A DNA stretch of 7,335 nucleotides from an uncultured Eubacteriales bacterium. GTDB taxonomy: Bacteria > Bacillota_A > Clostridia > Christensenellales > Aristaeellaceae. This document shows positions 5,645 through 7,335 of the stretch, piece after piece. The position numbers and the translations under genes were made by a program. Each line of letters begins with the position of its first letter. Position 1 is the stretch's first letter. The stretch is taken from the NCBI GenBank assembly GCA_902766515.1, contig CACXEB010000202.1:1-7335 (forward strand), in the 5' to 3' direction. Below the pieces are notes generated by a model, which had not been told where the DNA came from, made no database searches, and was given only the letters and a program-made list of their open reading frames with translations.

Positions 5645-7335
5645 TCAGTCCTCGAGCTTAAAGATCGGTGCGATGGAGAGCGAGAATTCCTTCCGCCCGT
5701 AGGCGATGAATTCAATGGCGATCCTGGCGTCGGTGCCCGCCTTTTCGACAGAGATGACGGTCCCCTCCCCGAATTTGCGGTGCATGACCCGGTCTCCCGG
5801 CTGGTACATGCTCATCAGCGCGCTCACCGTCAGTTTGACGGCAGGCGAGGCAATCACGGCGCCGCGCGTGACGCCCGGGATATTCAGCTGTCCCATGCCC
5901 GGCGTGCCGAAATCGGTATGGCGCGGCTCCCGGTTATGCGGTTTGCGGATCGGCGCGTCGTCTCCAAAGTGCTGGCGCGAGACCGCCCACACATCCTCAA
6001 TGAGCCGCTTGGGAATCTCTCCGATAAAGCGGGAAGGTTTGTTATAGCTGGCCTGGTTGAAGATCGTGCGCTGGCGGGCCAGCGTGAGGCACAGCTGCTT
6101 CCGCGCGCGGGTGATGCCGACATACGCCAGGCGGCGTTCTTCCTCCAGCCGGTCATCCTCGTTGATGGCGCGGTAGCTCGGGAAGACGTTTTCCTCCATC
6201 CCGGCGATGAACACGAGGTCGTACTCCAGTCCCTTGACACTGTGCAGCGTCATCAGGGTGACGAACTGCGGCACGTCCTCCTGGCGATCCAGGTCGGTGA
6301 TCAGGGACACGTTTTCCAGAAACGCTTCCAGGGTTCGGTCACTTTGATCCGCGCGGTCCAGGTATTCCTTGGCGGCGCCGACGAATTCCAGGATGTTTTC
6401 ACGGCGCGTAACATACATTTCTTCCGTTTCCTTGTCCTGCTGGTTGATCAGCCCTGTTTCCTCGAGGACGGCCATCACCAGCTGGTCCAGCGGCAACGTG
6501 TCCTTCCGGCTCATCAGGCTGAAAATCAGCTGCGTGAATTCCTCCACACAGCGTTTGGCGCGGGAGGAAAGCGCGTCCGTAGGCGCGGACAGCACGCTGA
6601 ATAGCGGTACCTGTTCGCGGAGGGCCTGCTCCTCCAGCTGGCTTACGGTCGTATCGCCGATGGAGCGCCTGGGGGTATTGATGATCCGCTTGAGCGAAAC
6701 CGTATCATTGGGATTGGCGATAATCCGGAGGTACGCCAGGACATCTTTGATCTCCTTGCGGTCGTAGAACCGCGTGCCGCCGTAGACCCGGTACGGGATG
6801 CCGGCGCGGACAAGGGTTTCTTCGATGATACGGCTCTGTGCGTGCAGGCGGTACAGCACGGCCGTTTCGGCATAGGGAACGCCCCGCTCATGCATCTGCC
6901 TGATCTGCCCGCTGATCCATGCCGCTTCCTCGCGCTCGTCGCCGGCGCTGTACAGCTTGATCTTCTCGCCTTCCCCGTTTTCGGTCCACAGGACCTTTTC
7001 CTTCCGGCCCTCGTTGTGCGCGATCACCTGATTGGCCGCGTCGAGAATGGTGGAGGTGGAGCGGTAGTTCTGTTCCAGCTTGACGACGGTGCATTCCGGA
7101 TAATCATCTTCAAAGCTGAGGATGTTCCGGATGTCCGCGCCGCGCCAGCCGTAAATGGACTGGTCATCGTCGCCGACGACGCAAAGCTGGTGGCTTTCCG
7201 CCGTCAGAAGGCGGACGAATTCATACTGCGCCTGGTTGGTGTCCTGGTACTCGTCCACATGGACATAGCGGAAACGGTTCTGGTAGTGCTGCAGCACGGG
7301 CGGATTGTCCACGAACAGCTGGATCGTCTTCATCA
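5645..7335 (-). CDS. pcrA: ATP-dependent DNA helicase PcrA/UvrD (SF1), N-terminal part outside the window
   Basis: About 562 residues are visible and the frame runs off the right edge. Full-length PcrA is usually around 720-750 residues, so about 170-190 are missing, including the Q motif and Walker A. The remaining SF1A motifs are intact (numbering from the edge): motif II VDEYQDTN (26-33), motif III GDDDQSIYGWRGA (54-66), motif IV EQNYRS (87-92), motif V TLHSVKGLEYD (362-372) and motif VI LAYVGITRARK (402-412). The variable linker (about 440-505) leads to a C-terminal Tudor-like fold beginning PGDRVMHRKFGEGTV (512-526), the part that in Bacillus and Geobacillus PcrA contacts RNA polymerase. 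The enzyme is a 3'-5' helicase acting in nucleotide excision repair, removal of stalled complexes and rolling-circle replication. The Met at 7333 is internal to the fold and is not the start. PcrA followed directly by ligA is a conserved Bacillota arrangement, which supports PcrA over Rep or UvrD naming. Confidence 0.94.
   Translation of the reverse strand, partial: MKTIQLFVDNPPVLQHYQNRFRYVHVDEYQDTNQAQYEFVRLLTAESHQLCVVGDDDQSIYGWRGADIRNILSFEDDYPECTVVKLEQNYRSTSTILDAANQVIAHNEGRKEKVLWTENGEGEKIKLYSAGDEREEAAWISGQIRQMHERGVPYAETAVLYRLHAQSRIIEETLVRAGIPYRVYGGTRFYDRKEIKDVLAYLRIIANPNDTVSLKRIINTPRRSIGDTTVSQLEEQALREQVPLFSVLSAPTDALSSRAKRCVEEFTQLIFSLMSRKDTLPLDQLVMAVLEETGLINQQDKETEEMYVTRRENILEFVGAAKEYLDRADQSDRTLEAFLENVSLITDLDRQEDVPQFVTLMTLHSVKGLEYDLVFIAGMEENVFPSYRAINEDDRLEEERRLAYVGITRARKQLCLTLARQRTIFNQASYNKPSRFIGEIPKRLIEDVWAVSRQHFGDDAPIRKPHNREPRHTDFGTPGMGQLNIPGVTRGAVIASPAVKLTVSALMSMYQPGDRVMHRKFGEGTVISVEKAGTDARIAIEFIAYGRKEFSLSIAPIFKLED
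5649..5653 (-). promoter_or_regulatory. Ribosome binding site of ligA
   Basis: GAGGA on the minus strand, just before the pcrA stop codon, lies 8 nt upstream of the ATG at 5640. It decides the ligA start against the 25-residue longer frame that begins inside pcrA and adds a Ser/Arg-rich leader absent from the family. Confidence 0.75.

Larger units (their letters stand above)
229..7335 (-). other. Predicted polycistronic unit: pcrA-ligA-unknown-RluA type-Cof type-Gph type
   Basis: Six same-strand genes follow each other with junctions of +4, -13, 0, +38 and +5 nt. No stem-loop with a T-run separates them, and no promoter-sized gap exists inside the unit. Co-transcription from a promoter to the right of the window is therefore the simplest reading. 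The 38-nt gap before the Cof-type gene is the only place where an internal promoter might fit, but I see no clear -10/-35 pair there. Confidence 0.65.

Noticed and set aside
4240..5661. 473-codon open frame on the plus strand opposite ligA
   Set aside because: It is codon-aligned antisense to ligA, begins with GTG without a visible ribosome binding site, and resembles no protein I know. It is a shadow of ligA.
5641..5715. N-terminal extension of LigA by 25 residues
   Set aside because: It lies inside the pcrA 3' end, is Ser/Arg-rich and not seen in LigA, while GAGGA at 5649-5653 supports the ATG at 5640.
5615..6604. 329-codon open frame on the plus strand opposite pcrA
   Set aside because: It is codon-aligned antisense to the conserved helicase motifs V and VI. 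The sense strand accounts for the sequence fully.
7331..7333. ATG at the right edge as the start of the helicase
   Set aside because: It falls just upstream of motif II within the helicase core. Families of this type need about 170-190 more residues with Walker A before this point, so the gene continues outside the window.
1..7335. CRISPR array, insertion sequence, tRNA, riboswitch or phage-related signals
   Set aside because: Reading through, I found no regularly spaced repeats, transposase motifs, cloverleaf-like segments or leader-sized gaps. The window is almost fully covered by housekeeping genes.

Overview
The window looks like a chromosomal housekeeping segment from a GC-rich member of the Bacillota, most likely an uncultured or little-studied member of the class Clostridia. 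That is an inference. It rests on the pcrA-ligA gene order known from Bacillus and relatives, strong GGAGG-type ribosome binding sites, a clostridial-looking copper-domain protein, and very close gene packing. GC content looks near 60% by eye; I did not count it. I see no mobile element, CRISPR array, tRNA or rRNA.

Layout, left to right. Positions 5-214 (+) encode a single heavy-metal-associated (HMA) domain. It is either a small CopZ-like chaperone or the last domain of a copper ATPase whose body lies left of the window. Everything else is on the minus strand and reads from right to left: the 3' three-quarters of a PcrA/UvrD helicase gene (5645-7335, start outside the window), NAD-dependent DNA ligase ligA (3646-5640), an unrecognised 348-residue protein (2612-3658), an RluA-family pseudouridine synthase (1769-2611), a Cof-type HAD-IIB phosphatase (906-1730), and a Gph-like HAD phosphatase (229-900). 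The junctions in that order are a 4-nt gap, a 13-nt overlap, direct abutment (TGA followed by ATG), a 38-nt gap and a 5-nt gap. I see no convincing terminator between them, so they probably form one transcript. The two strands converge at 215-228, with only 14 nt between the stop codons.

How the genes may work together: PcrA unwinds DNA and clears blocked forks and RNA polymerase, and LigA seals the resulting nicks, so this pair is a coherent DNA replication and repair unit. The pseudouridine synthase modifies structured RNA. The two HAD enzymes are small-molecule phosphatases, one of which may remove the 2-phosphoglycolate released in DNA repair. The link from the DNA pair to the downstream four genes is probably transcriptional convenience and not one pathway.

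I did not find a clear new system. The items most worth a second look are the unknown protein tucked between ligA and the pseudouridine synthase, and the unusual sequence signature of this LigA. There is no gene-free stretch longer than 38 bases.
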